64,000 nt of DNA, from NCBI GenBank assembly GCA_905178155.1, contig CAJINV010000013.1, positions 2,600,158-2,664,157 on the forward strand, given 5' to 3'. The stretch comes from Amoebophrya sp. A120. Taxonomy: Eukaryota > Sar > Dinophyceae > Syndiniales > Amoebophryaceae. The notes beneath the pieces are model-generated. The model had not been told where the DNA came from. It saw nothing but the letters and a program-made list of their open reading frames with translations, and did no database searches. Below are positions 45,939 through 58,000 of this stretch, piece by piece (position 1 is the stretch's first letter; every line of letters begins with the position of its first letter). Made by a program: the position numbers and the translations under genes.

Positions 45939-48900
45939 TCACCTTGCCTCTTTCATCGCGTTCTTCGCGTCCGCCTTCAAATCCTTCTTTGTCACCTTTT
46001 TCTCAATCACCTTTGGGCAGCAGCTCCTTCCAAAGGCTTTGATCGGCCGGGGGATGTACAAAGCCTCTTTGAACGCGACTTGTATTTTCTCCTTGTCTTC
46101 TTCCGGCGTTATGGCCGTTAACACGAATTTCTGCAGCGGCCCCGGCTTCCCCACGAAGTTCGGAATCACTGGCCAGGGGTTCTCGATGCACTGCAATCGC
46201 GTTTTCTGGTCCAAGTCGATTGCCGCGGGTTTGACCGCCGCCAGTTCCTGATCGGTCATAGTGTAAGACTGCAGCTTCCCGGCGAGGTTCAGATACCGGC
46301 TCCAGGGCCGGCTGTTCCACTCGTCCACCTTCTGCGACAATTCCGGCCCTAACAGTAAACAGGATTTCTGTCGGTAGCAGAAGTCCGCGGACAGTAACGC
46401 CTGCGACAAATCCTGGTCCATGTTGTACTGCAAAATGCAGAAACTCGCGTCCATACCGGTGTGGAAGCCCCGGTTGATCCCTGTTCCCTGGGGCCAGAAG
46501 GGCTCCATCAAGGCGTCGCCAACGGGGAAGATGGGTAAAAGTTTTTTCGGATTTGGCTTTTCCCGTTTCACCATGGCGAGATCAGTGTTGAAACTGTTCA
46601 GTTGCTCTTTCAACTCCATCCTTTCCGCCTCGAATTTCTCGATCGTCGTCGTCTCTCTGGCTTTCTGCGTGTCCGATACAAACCGCAGCCCGTGCCTCCT
46701 TTCGAGGACTGTCCTGTCCAGCCAAGCGATAGTTTTTTCCAAGAAATTCGTCTCCACAAAAGCAAGTCGCGGCTCGGCAGAGTAGTCCATGGATAATATT
46801 TTCCCCGGTGTTGCGGTGGACTCACCAAGGAGTCGAAACGGTAATGGTAAGGAACTTCTAGACCCGAAGTCAAACAACTTCGCCCCGTGGAAATCACAGA
46901 AGGGCACGGTCGTCGGGAGTCCAATCGCTGTGACAATTTCCCTGCCGAGTTTGAACAGGTTCTCCTCGCTGACGTTATTCCTCCCAATGAAATCCTTCCC
47001 GCCAATATCCTCCTTACAGACCTTCTTGCTGAGCAGCGTCTTCTTCATCACACAAATCGCGACGTAGTGCGTTGTCCCCCGTAAGTATTCCATGAACTCA
47101 AAGTCAATCCCCGCCGCTTTCAACGCCGTTGCAGCGGGGCTATTGAACGCACCTTGAACAGTAAAGTCTTGCACCTTATTCTCCGCCTTGTTTTTCGCAT
47201 CCCGCCACAGGTTCAGCACGATCGCTATCGCGCGGGAAAATTTCTGAATCTTCTTCGTGAACCCGAGCTTTTTACTGTTCGCACTGGTTTCGCCCTCGGC
47301 CAGGACGAGCACGTCCGCACCGATGGTCAAGTCAGGGTTGGAAGCAGCAAGCTTTCCGTTTGACACGGCAAACGTAGGGTCGAACGTGTTTACTTCAATC
47401 ATTCCACACGCTCCGTCCGCCGCCCGCGCCTTCGCATCCTCGAATTTCCCGGCTTTCAAATCCAACACCCCAGTTGGCTCTACCCTGCCTTGGGGCTTCT
47501 TCAAGCCGACAGTCCACGTTCCTCCGTTTGTGGTCCCAGAAACCGGCGGCGCTTCCAGCCCGATCGTCTCCCAATTGTACAGGTATTTCACGCCCACGAG
47601 CAAACCACACTTCAATAATGTCAATTGCAGTTCCCTCGTCCCCAAATGCGGCAGTTTGTCTCTATGCGAGAACAACGGGAAGAATTCCCGGCAGTTATAC
47701 ACCACCTGCACATGCTCCGCAGTGCACGGCCACATAGTCAAGATGTTGTGCCTGGAAAAGCTGTTCCTCTTCTCCACCACCGTGACGTTCGCAAACCCGA
47801 GCATGTAGATGTCCAAAGCCGTGTGCAGCCCCACGGGCCCAGCACCGGAAACCACGATCTTCATATTTGGGTCCTTCAGCCCCTTCGACGCTTTGCGCTT
47901 CTTCATTACCGGCACCAGGTCGTTAATCACCTTCTTCATGCGGAACGAGAGCCCGGACAAGTCCGCTGCGGCGGCTAGCATGGCGACAGACGTGTCAAAA
48001 GACCTAGGGTCGACGTTTTTTTGCTTCAACCTCTGCTCACAGTGGTACTTGAAATTCGCAAACGATTCCAACACCTTCATTACCTCGTCGGATTCGAAAA
48101 AAGCCATGAAATGGTCCCGTAGAGGATCACCAGTTCCTCCACCGTCGACAACTGCGGCTGCTGTAGTAATAGGAGCAGGTGGCTGTGATGCAGCAGCTGC
48201 AGCAGCAGGTGGCGCCGTCGTGTTCGGTGGCGGTGCGGTCGGGGGTGCAGTTCTTGGAGCAGGAGTTGCGTAATTATTCAATCCCATCTGCGTCTGTTCC
48301 GCCGGTGGCCTCGTATTGATGTTCGGCGAGTGCGGTCGTTGCTGAGCTCCCGTGGTCGTTATTGGCGTCGCGGCAGCAGGAGGTCGTGGAGGAACCGCTG
48401 GGGACGGCGCCAGTAGTGGGGACTTGTTAAAACAGTTTTCTCCCTCGAAGGATAGCGTTTTCCGGAACAACTTGTTTGTTGCAACCTGGGTCTGGATCTC
48501 CGCCGGCGGCGGGGCCGGGTGCAAAACCTTGCTTGCTGTTGCCCTCGGAAAAGCTGTTTCACGCTCGGAAAAAACCAGAGCCTTTCTGGACGTACTACTG
48601 CTGCCATCTTCTGCCAATGCAAGGTCAATGAAGTTGTCATTTGCGCTGTTGCTACTGTTCAGCATCTTCTCAACAGCCGGGTGCTGTGTAAGTGTATCTG
48701 CAAGTGCTGCAGCAGAAACTTTATGATCCGCACCCACCAGCGCCGCAGCAGGAACACTCGATCGAAAATCACCAACGTTTGTCTTCGTTGGCCTTGCTGC
48801 TTGCTCCTGTTCGGTGGGCAACGTTTTTGTCGTTCTCGTTTCCCGTCTAGTACTCTGTCTTTTTCCAAACTCCGGGTCGTAGTTGTAGGTCCGCGACACT

Positions 48901-49475
48901 GTATACACGAAAAAAACTGCGTTCTTCGTGTAACTTTCTTTGGCTGGCAGCATCACAAATTTGCTCTACATGACAGAGAAAACCTGTCATGCGTGGTTTG
49001 TAAGCCAGGGAAAACACACTCACATGAAAAGAGGACGGCATGGCTGTCTGGCATGACAGGTGTAACTCTGTTGCATGTTCTGCATCACAGATTTACACTG
49101 ACACAGTTTTTCTCTTGCATACACTGCGGTTTTCCTTCTCAGGGATTCCTTCCTTACGTGCTCGTAGAACCCGTCTTCGTACAGCTGATCGTGGTCTATT
49201 TCTTTCTCCTGCGACCCCGGCATCTCGTAGCCGTCCAGCATCCGCAGCTCGTTATCCAGAGCCCGAATGTGATTCACCAGCTCCCGGGTGTTCACCGTAT
49301 CGGTGATGCGACTCGTCTGCGCCGGGCGCAGCTTCGCGGACCAGTCCTCCGGGCCCTCCTGCACCATCCACGGGTTACGCATCCGGACGTTGTACTGGAG
49401 ACCGGCACGCACCCCCTCGAGGTCCACCCGGTGAGGGTTCTTTTTTGTCACCCCTTTTGAGGATTTTAGGAACAT
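45939..49475 (-). CDS. MICAL: MICAL-like flavoprotein monooxygenase, copy 1
   Basis: Two exons, 49475-49122 and 48901-45939, joined across an introner (RKTAV/SRTYNYDPEF), giving about 1,100 residues. The N-terminal 430 are low complexity (P, A, T). The monooxygenase domain follows: a MICAL-type helical lead (LRDHFMAFFESDEVMKVLES), the FAD Rossmann motif VVSGAGPVGLHTALDIYMLG ending in VVEKR (near residue 470), FSRHNILTMWPCT, RELQLTLLKCGLLVGV, and FPVGDALMEPFWPQGTGINR near 900, the second FAD motif. In animals MICAL enzymes oxidise actin methionines. No CH or LIM domain was seen, so this is a reduced, C-terminally placed version. It is about 85-90% similar by eye to the adjacent copy 2. Upstream frame runs to 49592 without ATG; 49475 (MFLKSSKG) is chosen. 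Confidence 0.88.
48902..49121. mobile_element. introner, family G (220 bp)
   Basis: Left TATACACGAAAAAAACTGCG, right complement of CAGTTTTTCTCTTGCATA; direct repeats CACTG at 48897-48901 and 49122-49126. The inner CTACATGACAGAGAAAA matches the 38710 unit. It separates the two exons of MICAL-like copy 1. Confidence 0.9.
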
Positions 49476-52035
49476 CTTGAATTTGAAATAGTGATGAGGG
49501 ATGCAGTCGAGAAGTGCGGTAGAAAAGATAAAGATGATGTTGCTTTTACATACTTTTGATCTCTTGTGGCGCAATGACTCATCGAACAACAAAAAAGTTC
49601 AAGAGCAGGTCCCACCAGCGTAGTGTAGGCATACAAAAATGATCCTGCAGGGCGTTTTGCGAGAAGAATGTTAAGGCAGATCAAGTACGTGATCACCTTC
49701 GTAATCGTAGTTGCAAAAAAAAATACAGCAACAGGCAAGATCGCGACATGTCGCTTTTCACAGACCACGATGACGTAGCTGGACACTTTTCGAGCACACC
49801 GACGAGAGATGGTCACAAGAGCGCTCTATGAGTACGCCGACTACGATAAGCAAGATCGCCATTCACCGACAGCTCTTGCTGTTGCTCACAACAATCATCA
49901 CTGTATCTAGGTAGTATTGAAGAACCGTACTTCTTTGTCGCCTGGCGCTACAACTGCTAGTGGAGCCCTACACGTTTTTAAACCATCCACCGAGCATCCC
50001 TGTTAATATCACTACCGACGGGAAAACAACCGAGCTCCTGTTTATTTTTGTTTTTCATCAGAGACAGCTTGTCCTTGACTACACATCTTGATGACATTGC
50101 CTCGCATGCGTCTCATGATCATTTGTTTCAGGCACAGCGGCAAGCGAACAAAGGAAGCGACCAGAGCCGCATGAGCAGTGTAAGAAAGTAGTCGCAAACG
50201 AAGCAATACGCTCCTTCGAAAATCACTCTCCAACAACACCAACGCGCGCCGATGGACATGGATTGGCGCAAGAAGAAATAGCCGCTCCGGTCTCTCGCGC
50301 GAAGACGAAGCGCAAATGGCACGCATTCTCTCGCGGCCATCGGCACCGCCAGCCAATAGCGCAAGACGAGAGCGCGCACGCACGCGCCACCAGCGGAGGT
50401 GATAACGGAGATAGAACTTATACAGACGGCGCGGCCACGAGGATGCACCCCCAACGCCTCGCGGCACGGACCCAGCCCAGGCACCACCAGCGTGGCCGCT
50501 GTGGACTTTCTGGCACACCTAGGACGCCCCCACCGGGGGCGGGGAGCCAACCGCCGAACCAAAACGCGGGCGCGAGCGCTTCCCTGGCTGCCGCGAGTGC
50601 TGCGCGATGCATGTGGGACGCTCGGAGTGCTCCAAATCTGTGTCGTACTGGCAAGGCTCGGCAGACTTAGTAACTTTTTGGCTGCATTTTCTTCGGAATT
50701 GGAATACTTTTTGCAGTTTGAGTTTTCTTTTTCAAGTGGTGCGCAGTCGTAGTCGGTGCCGGGAGGAGTTGGGCAGTGGTCTCGTTCGCGTGACTTCGCA
50801 GCGGGTAGCGGTATGATCCAACGAACGACCGCGCCCCCTTGCTTGGGCTCCGCGCCGGCGTTCGGGGCCGTGGCTTCGCGGCGCGGCCGCCCTATCTTCT
50901 CGAGATGCCACCAGCGCCCGGATTGATCACCAGACCGGCAAACGTTAGCCCCTGAGGCTTTTTCGCGGGAAGAAACGAGGCGGCCCCGGCAGGCAGCCTC
51001 TAAACATCAACTGCCGGAAACAACCGGGCGCAGCACCAGGACAGGTAGGTCCGGTGCGCAAGCTAGATCAAAAACGGTTAAGGACACATGGAAGCGCAGG
51101 CATCGGCCGCCGTCTGCACTCTATCTCTCCCACCGTCGCAGTGTCGCTCTACTCTCTTTCCATGCACTACTAGAGGGCGACAACTCTTCTTGATGCATGA
51201 TCTCTGACTCTGCCTTGTCGCTCAAAAGTGTTCAATTTGACGCTTGGCAGCAAGCTTCATCATGCTCCCTTTCCTTTTTCTCTGCTCATCCGCACGGCCT
51301 GCTGGAAGGTCGTTACAGCCTCAGCCGCATTCGAACACCAACACCCCATCTGTAGTTATACCTGGAACTACTGAAGAAGGCAAAATGTGCGCAAACGCCT
51401 TTCTGCGCGCCATTGTGTTCTGTAGGTGCACTTAACCACACTTGAGATTGTTCAGCAGATCTGCCAGGCCGCTTGTACACTTGATTGGCGTGTAGTGCTG
51501 TTGATATAGCTCCCTTACTCTGCAGCGGCGCGGTTGAACATTGACTATTTAGGGACGATACTGCTGCGCTCTATGTGGCCAAGTATTACCTGGCAGGTAA
51601 GCCCCTGCAAAAAAGAAATTTAAATTTGACCTAATGTATGGAAGTATAATAGACGTGGTCCGTAGAAAGCAGAGAGCCAGAATCTCTGAGAAAGCGTGTA
51701 GAGAAAAAGTTACACGAGCTATCTCTCTACTCCCTTGCACCAGGCAGGAAGGAGGAGCTAGCGCGGTAAGTCAAAAATCCGAAATGTAGACTTCAGTACT
51801 GCCAAAGACAGTCTGACATAGACAGTGCTGTAAAGGAGGTGGGTTTCCAGTCATAAGAGCCAGCAATCCAATTTTCACCAGCTGTTGTGTGTCACTATGG
51901 TACAAAAAATGTAGAAGCAGCCGATGAGAATAATGGTAAGGCGTATGAGGCTGTAGTTCAGAAGACGAAAGACCGAAAGGGGGGTGAGAGAAAAAAAAAC
52001 CTGTAGCTGCGAGAAAGCAAAACACCTAGCTGTCG
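49476..52035. other. intergenic between the two MICAL-like genes
   Basis: GC-rich at 50100-51080, AT-rich elsewhere. No supported gene. It presumably holds the promoter of copy 1 and the 3' end of copy 2. Confidence 0.55.
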
Positions 52036-55000
52036 CTACCTGTACCCCATCCCCTGCCCCTTCATGGCCGCTTTGTCTTCCTTCATGGCGTTCTTCGCGT
52101 CCGCCTTCAGCTCCTTTTTCGTCACCTTTTTCTCGATCGCTCGTGGACAACAGCTGCGGCCGAACGCTTTTATCGGCCGCGGAATGTATAATGCGTCCTT
52201 AAAGGCAATCTGTATCTTTTCCCGGTCCTCCTCCGGCGTTATCGCGGTGAGCACGAATTTCTGCAGCGGCCCAGGCTTTCCGACGTAATTGGGGATCACC
52301 GGCCAGGGGTTTTCGATGCACTGCAGCCGGGTTTTCTGGTCCAGGTCGATGGCCGCAGTTTTCACCGTGGCAAGCTCCTGGTCGGTCATGGTGTAGGACT
52401 GGAGATTCCCGGCGAGGTTCAAGTACCGACTCCAAGGCCGGCTGTTCCAATCCTCCACTTTCTGGTTTAACTCCGGCCCTAACAGTAAACAGGATTTCTG
52501 TCGGTAGCAAAAGTCGGCGGAGAGCAACGCCTGGGATAAGTCCTGATCCATGTTGTACTGTAGTATGCAGAAACTCGCGTCGGTTCCCGTGTGGAACCCG
52601 CGGTTTATGCCCGTGCCCTGGGGCCAGAAGGGCTCCATCAAGGCGTCACCCACGGGGAAAATTGGGAGCAGTTTTTTCGGGTTCGGGTTCTATCAAATGT
52701 AAAAATGTCTGGGTCTGGAAGGGCGCAAGGTGTGTCATGCATAGTTTGCATGACTCCGGATGTCGGTGATGCATGCTCTAGCATCGCAGATTTTTTGAGG
52801 ACATCCTGATGCCTATACCGCATGAGAAATGCCCTCTCGCCGTGGCAAAAACCAGACCTCTTTTGCTGTTCATGCAATACAGATTTTTGGATAATGCAGA
52901 CGCAGCATCACAAGTTGCATTCTTCCAGACCCAGACATTTTTACATTTGATAGGTTCTCCTTCTTCACCATCGCTAAGTCGGCGTTGAAACCGTTCAATT
53001 GCTCCTTTAGCTCTTGTTTCTCCGCCTCAAACTTCTCGATTGTTGTTGTCTCCCTGGCTTTTTGCGTGTCCGAGACGAATTGCAAGCCGTGCCGCCTTTC
53101 TAAACACGTCCGGTCCAACCAGGCGATGGTCTTTTCGAGGAAGTTTGTCTCGACAAAGGCGAGTCGCGGTTCCGCGGAGTAGTCCATGGATAATATTTTC
53201 CCCGGTGTTGCGGTGGACTCCCCAAGAATTCGAAACGGCAAAGGTAGAGAGCTTCTCGAGCCGAAGTCAAACATCTTCGCCCCGTGGAAATCACAGAAAG
53301 GCACTGTCGTTGGAAGTCCAATCGCCGTGACAATTTCCCTACCGAGTTTGAACAGGTTCTCTTCGGAGATGTTGTCCCGTCCGATGAAATCCTTCCCGCC
53401 GATATCTTCCTTGCAGACCTTCTTGCTGAGCAGTGTCTTTTTCATAACGCAAATCGCGACGTAGTGCGTTGTCCCCCGTAGGTATTCCATAAATTCGAAA
53501 TCAATCCCAGCTGCTTTCAGCGCCGTTGCCGCGGGGCTGTTGAACGCCCCCTGCACAGTGAAATCTTGCACCTTATTCTCGGCCTTGTTTTTCGCATCTC
53601 GCCAGAGGTTGAGAACGATCGCGATAGCGCGAGAAAACTTCTGGATTTTCTTCGTGAACCCGAGTTTCTTACTGTTCGCGCTAGTCTCCCCCTCCGCGAG
53701 AACTAGCACGTCCGCTGATATGGTCATGTCAGGTTTGGAGGCGGCGAGCTTGCCATTCGACACCGCAAAGGTCGGGTCGAACGTGTTTACCTGTGAGTAG
53801 AGGGAACAAGGTTCTTGGCACGTCGTAGTTCATTGGTTTATTTGAATGATGCTAGGGTCAAGTAAGTATTCAAGTACATACGCTACGTAGGTCTCATCAT
53901 CAACACTATCTAGTTGTCTTCCTTTAATATTACAAAAGCTAATAGAAGTGAAGCCGAATCGTGCCAGGCAGCGAACAATAATGCCATGCGGTCGTGAAGC
54001 ATCCTGCTCTGTAAAAATACCTCAATCATCCCACACGCCCCGTCTGCTGCCCTCGCCTTGGCATCTTCGAACTTTCCGGCCTTCAAATCTAACACCCCGG
54101 TGGGCTCTACCCTTCCCGCGGGTTTTTTCAGCCCGACCGTCCACGTTCCAGAACTCCCGGAAACCGGCGGTGCTTCCAGCCCGATCGTCTCCCAATTGTA
54201 CAGGTATTTCACTCCGACGAGCAAACCGCACTTCAATAACGTTAATTGCAGTTCTCTTGTCCCCAAATGTGGTAGTTTGTCTCTATGCGAGAACAACGGG
54301 AAAAATTCCCGGCAGTTATACACCACCTGCACGTGCTCCGCGGTGCAGGCCCACATCGTGAGAATGTTGTGTCTGGAGAAGGTGTTCCGCTTCTCGACCA
54401 CCGTGACGTTCGCAAACCCGAGCATGTAGATGTCCAAAGCAGTGTGCAGGCCCACGGGCCCCGCGCCGGACACAATGACCTGCATGTTCGGGTCCTTGAG
54501 CGGCTTCGACGCTTTGCGCTTCTTCATCATCGGGACTAAATCATTAATCACTTTTTTCATGCGAAAGCTCAGCCCCGACAGTTCCGCGGCGGCGGCGAGC
54601 ATCGCCACCTTCGTTTCGAAGGACTTCGGATCGACGTTCTTCTCCCGGAGCCGCTGCTCACAGTGTTGCTGGAAGTTGTCAAACGACTCTAGCACCTTCA
54701 TGACCTCGTTCGACTCGAAAAAAGCCATGAAGTGATCCCGTAGCGGGTCCGACCCGTCGCCGGGATTTGCGGTTGGCGCGGGCGCCATGTAGGGTGGCGG
54801 GGTTTTCGTTACCGGGGGCGCTGGGGGCTCCGCGGCCTTCGGCGGTGGTGCTTGCTGCTGCTGCACCACTTCTTTCGCCGGTTGCGGTTCTGCCACCGCT
54901 TCTGCTGGTGGCTTAGTTTTGTTCCCGCCATGATTTCCGGTGGATTCCAATTTATTGGCGGCTATTTGTGATTGGATCTCGTTCGGGGGCTGTGCGGGGC

Positions 55001-58000
55001 TCAAAACCTGGCTGGGATCCACCAGGCTCGCTTTGGAGCCGCTCTTTCGGGGCGGCGAGTCGGATTTCTGGAAGATCGGGCTCGCAGACTGCGGCGCAGG
55101 CCGCGCTTTGTTGTTCGCAAAACTCTCGTTGATTCCCTCCAGCGGCGCATCCGCCTGCAAATTGCCGAATTTCAAGGGCGCGCGCTTCTCCTCCGCAATA
55201 CTGCCGGTGATTTTCGCCTGTTCTGTAGCAGCAGTAGCAGCTGCCTGGTCCTTGTTCAAACTCGCCGTTTGGGACAGCAATCCCGCCGTCCCCGCCGAGG
55301 ACGTCGGCGTTGGCAACAGGACGCCCGACTTCGTCGGCGGCAGCTGCTGTTCTTGCTGATTGTTGTTCAGGGAGGCATTTATCGCTGCTGCTCCGCCCAT
55401 GGACGAATTTGTGCTGACAATCACCTCAACGTTGTCGTCTTCAAACCCCTTACTAGGGATCACAATGTTTCCTCCTCCCGCCCCACGCGCCAGCTGCTTT
55501 TGGAAGGGACTAAAGTTGTTCGTCTTCTCCGGCGAGCCGGTTTTGGGCGGGGCGATCGGCATCGAATTCAACTTCGGCTCCTCTTTGACGTTGTGGTCCT
55601 CCGGCTTCTTTTCCACGGTCCGCAGCTGAAACTTCGCGAAAGCCGGGGCTTGCGAAGTTTCTTCCTTTTTCCCGAATCCGTCGAGGTCGTAGTTTTTCGC
55701 GACGACTTTTAACTTTTTCTTCGCGAAGACCGGATTGTCTTGCGGTGGCGGCTCGTGGAACTTGTTGACCCGCTGCTCGTCCTGCAGCCCCGCCTCGTCC
55801 GCGTGCACACTGCACTGCCGGTCCTTCGGCTTCTCGTTCGGCTGCGAGGGCTTCAATTTCGCCGACCAGTCCTCCGGGCCCTCCTGCTTCACCGCCGGAT
55901 TTTTCATGCCGGCCCGGATCGCCTCGATGTCGAGTCTCTGGGGCTTGTTGCCGGCGCCGTCGCCGTTCGTTATCCCCTTCAGGGGCTTGTTGAACCCCAG
56001 AGGCGTGAAGGTTTTGTTCGTCGGCAACCCCATGGGCATGCGGTTGTTCCCGACGGCGTTGCTACTCGGTGGCTTCGGCTGAGGCCAGGCCTTGACTTTC
56101 GCCTGCTTGTTCTTCGCGATTTGGTCCTTCAAGGACATACCACTATTCGAATCTGTCCGGTTGAAGTGCTGCGGCTCCGCCCTGCTTTTCGTCGCAGATG
56201 TTGTGGTTACCTGCGGACTTTTGTGGCGGTGTTCCTTTTTCTCTTTTTTGTGCTTGTGTTCCTTTTTCTCTTTCTTCTTCTTGATTCGCCTCCCTGCTGC
56301 ATCTGTAGTTGTAGTATCCTCTTCGCCGCTATCCGCAGATGAGTCCATACTCTGATCAGAGGCTCCTGCTGCGCCGGGCTGATTACTAGTATACCCAGGT
56401 GTCGTCGTGCTCGGCCCACTTAATATTTTCTCCGCGGCCGAAGCGCGAACAACTCCCCCCGGAGATGAATTATCTGCGGCAAAGTTGCTGACAATCTGTT
56501 GTTGCTGCCCACCAGTTGTACCGCTGCTCGGTGCAGCAATCGTCGCTGCGTTGACATGCTTGCCCAAATAGCCCATGTCGGCAGGTTTCGTTGCGTACGC
56601 CGTCCCTCCGGTACCCAGAGGGACGACCGCGCCCGCCGATGTGCCCCCGTCTTTGTTCTTCATAGTACTCAAGTACCCGGTGTCCGCCGCTTTCGTCGGG
56701 TAATATCCCGTCGTTCCCAGCGGGGTCACGGCGGCTGCGGAGTTTCCCCCCGCGGCGGCTTTGTTCATCCCCAAATAGTTCGTGTCCGCCGCTTTCGTCG
56801 GATAATATCCCGTTGTTCCCAGCGGCGTCACCGCGCCCGCGGAGGTGCCGGTATTTTTGTTCATGCTCAAATAATTGGTATCCGCCGCTTTGGTCGGGTA
56901 AGCGGTGTTCGTCCCCATCGGGGTCACGGCTACCGGGGAAATGCTCGCCTTCTTCTGGTTCAGGTAGTCCGTATTGGCTGCCTTGGTCGGATACGCATTC
57001 AGGGGACCCCCGGGGCCCAGCGCGATTTTGCCGTCCGGGTTGTTCACGTTGCGGTTTATGGGGTTTTTCAAGTAGTCCGTTTTCGCGGGCGCCGAGTCGT
57101 AGGCTGACAGCCCCGTCGGCGCCGGCTTGTCCGGGGGTTGATACGACACCTCCGGCGCGGGGAGCTCGTCCTGCATTGTCGTGGGTGGGCGATATGGTAT
57201 GGTAGATATCATGTGGAAAAGCGTACTAGTAACCGCGGCCCCATATTCATTGTCATGCACAGCTGAATGCTCAGAATGCGTCTCATGCGGCTCCGCAGGC
57301 GAGCCATAATTTTCTACTTATCCACGGTTGCGAAAGAAGTTCGTCACGTGCTAATAATCAAGGTAAAACAGTGGCTCCGTGAAGCAAATAATCTAGCTAG
57401 GCACGACTAAGCATATGACTGCATAGCGGCCATCATCAAACTTGTTGTCATGTGTGAGTCCTCTCAAGAACAAACCTCTTGGATTTGTCTTGCAGACTTC
57501 CCAGCCTGACAATGTATCTGAGCTGGGTCGTAGTACGTTTTTCCACAGGATAGCAGGCTCTTCTTCACCCTTCCCCGAGGGTGGCGGCGCGTCGCTTTGA
57601 ATGGGGTCGTTGCCTAACGGCGCGGCCGGCGCGTCGATGGCCTGGTCGCGGTTTGTCTCCTGCAATTTCTCGTTTAGCCTGTTAAGCGACTCCTGGATTT
57701 TGGCGGGGTCCCGGGTCTTCAACTTTTGCGCCACTTCGTCCAGCATATCCTTCCCTGCGCCGGGCAGGGCCCACTGGTGCGACCTGTTGGCGTCCTCGCG
57801 GTACTTTGAGAGGGACGTCTGCGTGTAGGACACGTTCTGTTTGGATTTCGGGTTTGACGCAGTGACAACCTCGGTGATCTGACTCTTCGTTAAACTCTTG
57901 CTTATATCTGGTGCACCGCTGGGGTGGCTTCCCTGCCCCGCCCCGGCGGCGGGTTTCATACCCTGATAATCCTCCTCCTGGGTGTCCGTCCGCTTCATGG

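Noticed and set aside
50042-50752. GC-rich frames between the MICAL genes
   Set aside because: Mutually overlapping on both strands with low-complexity composition; no family resemblance.
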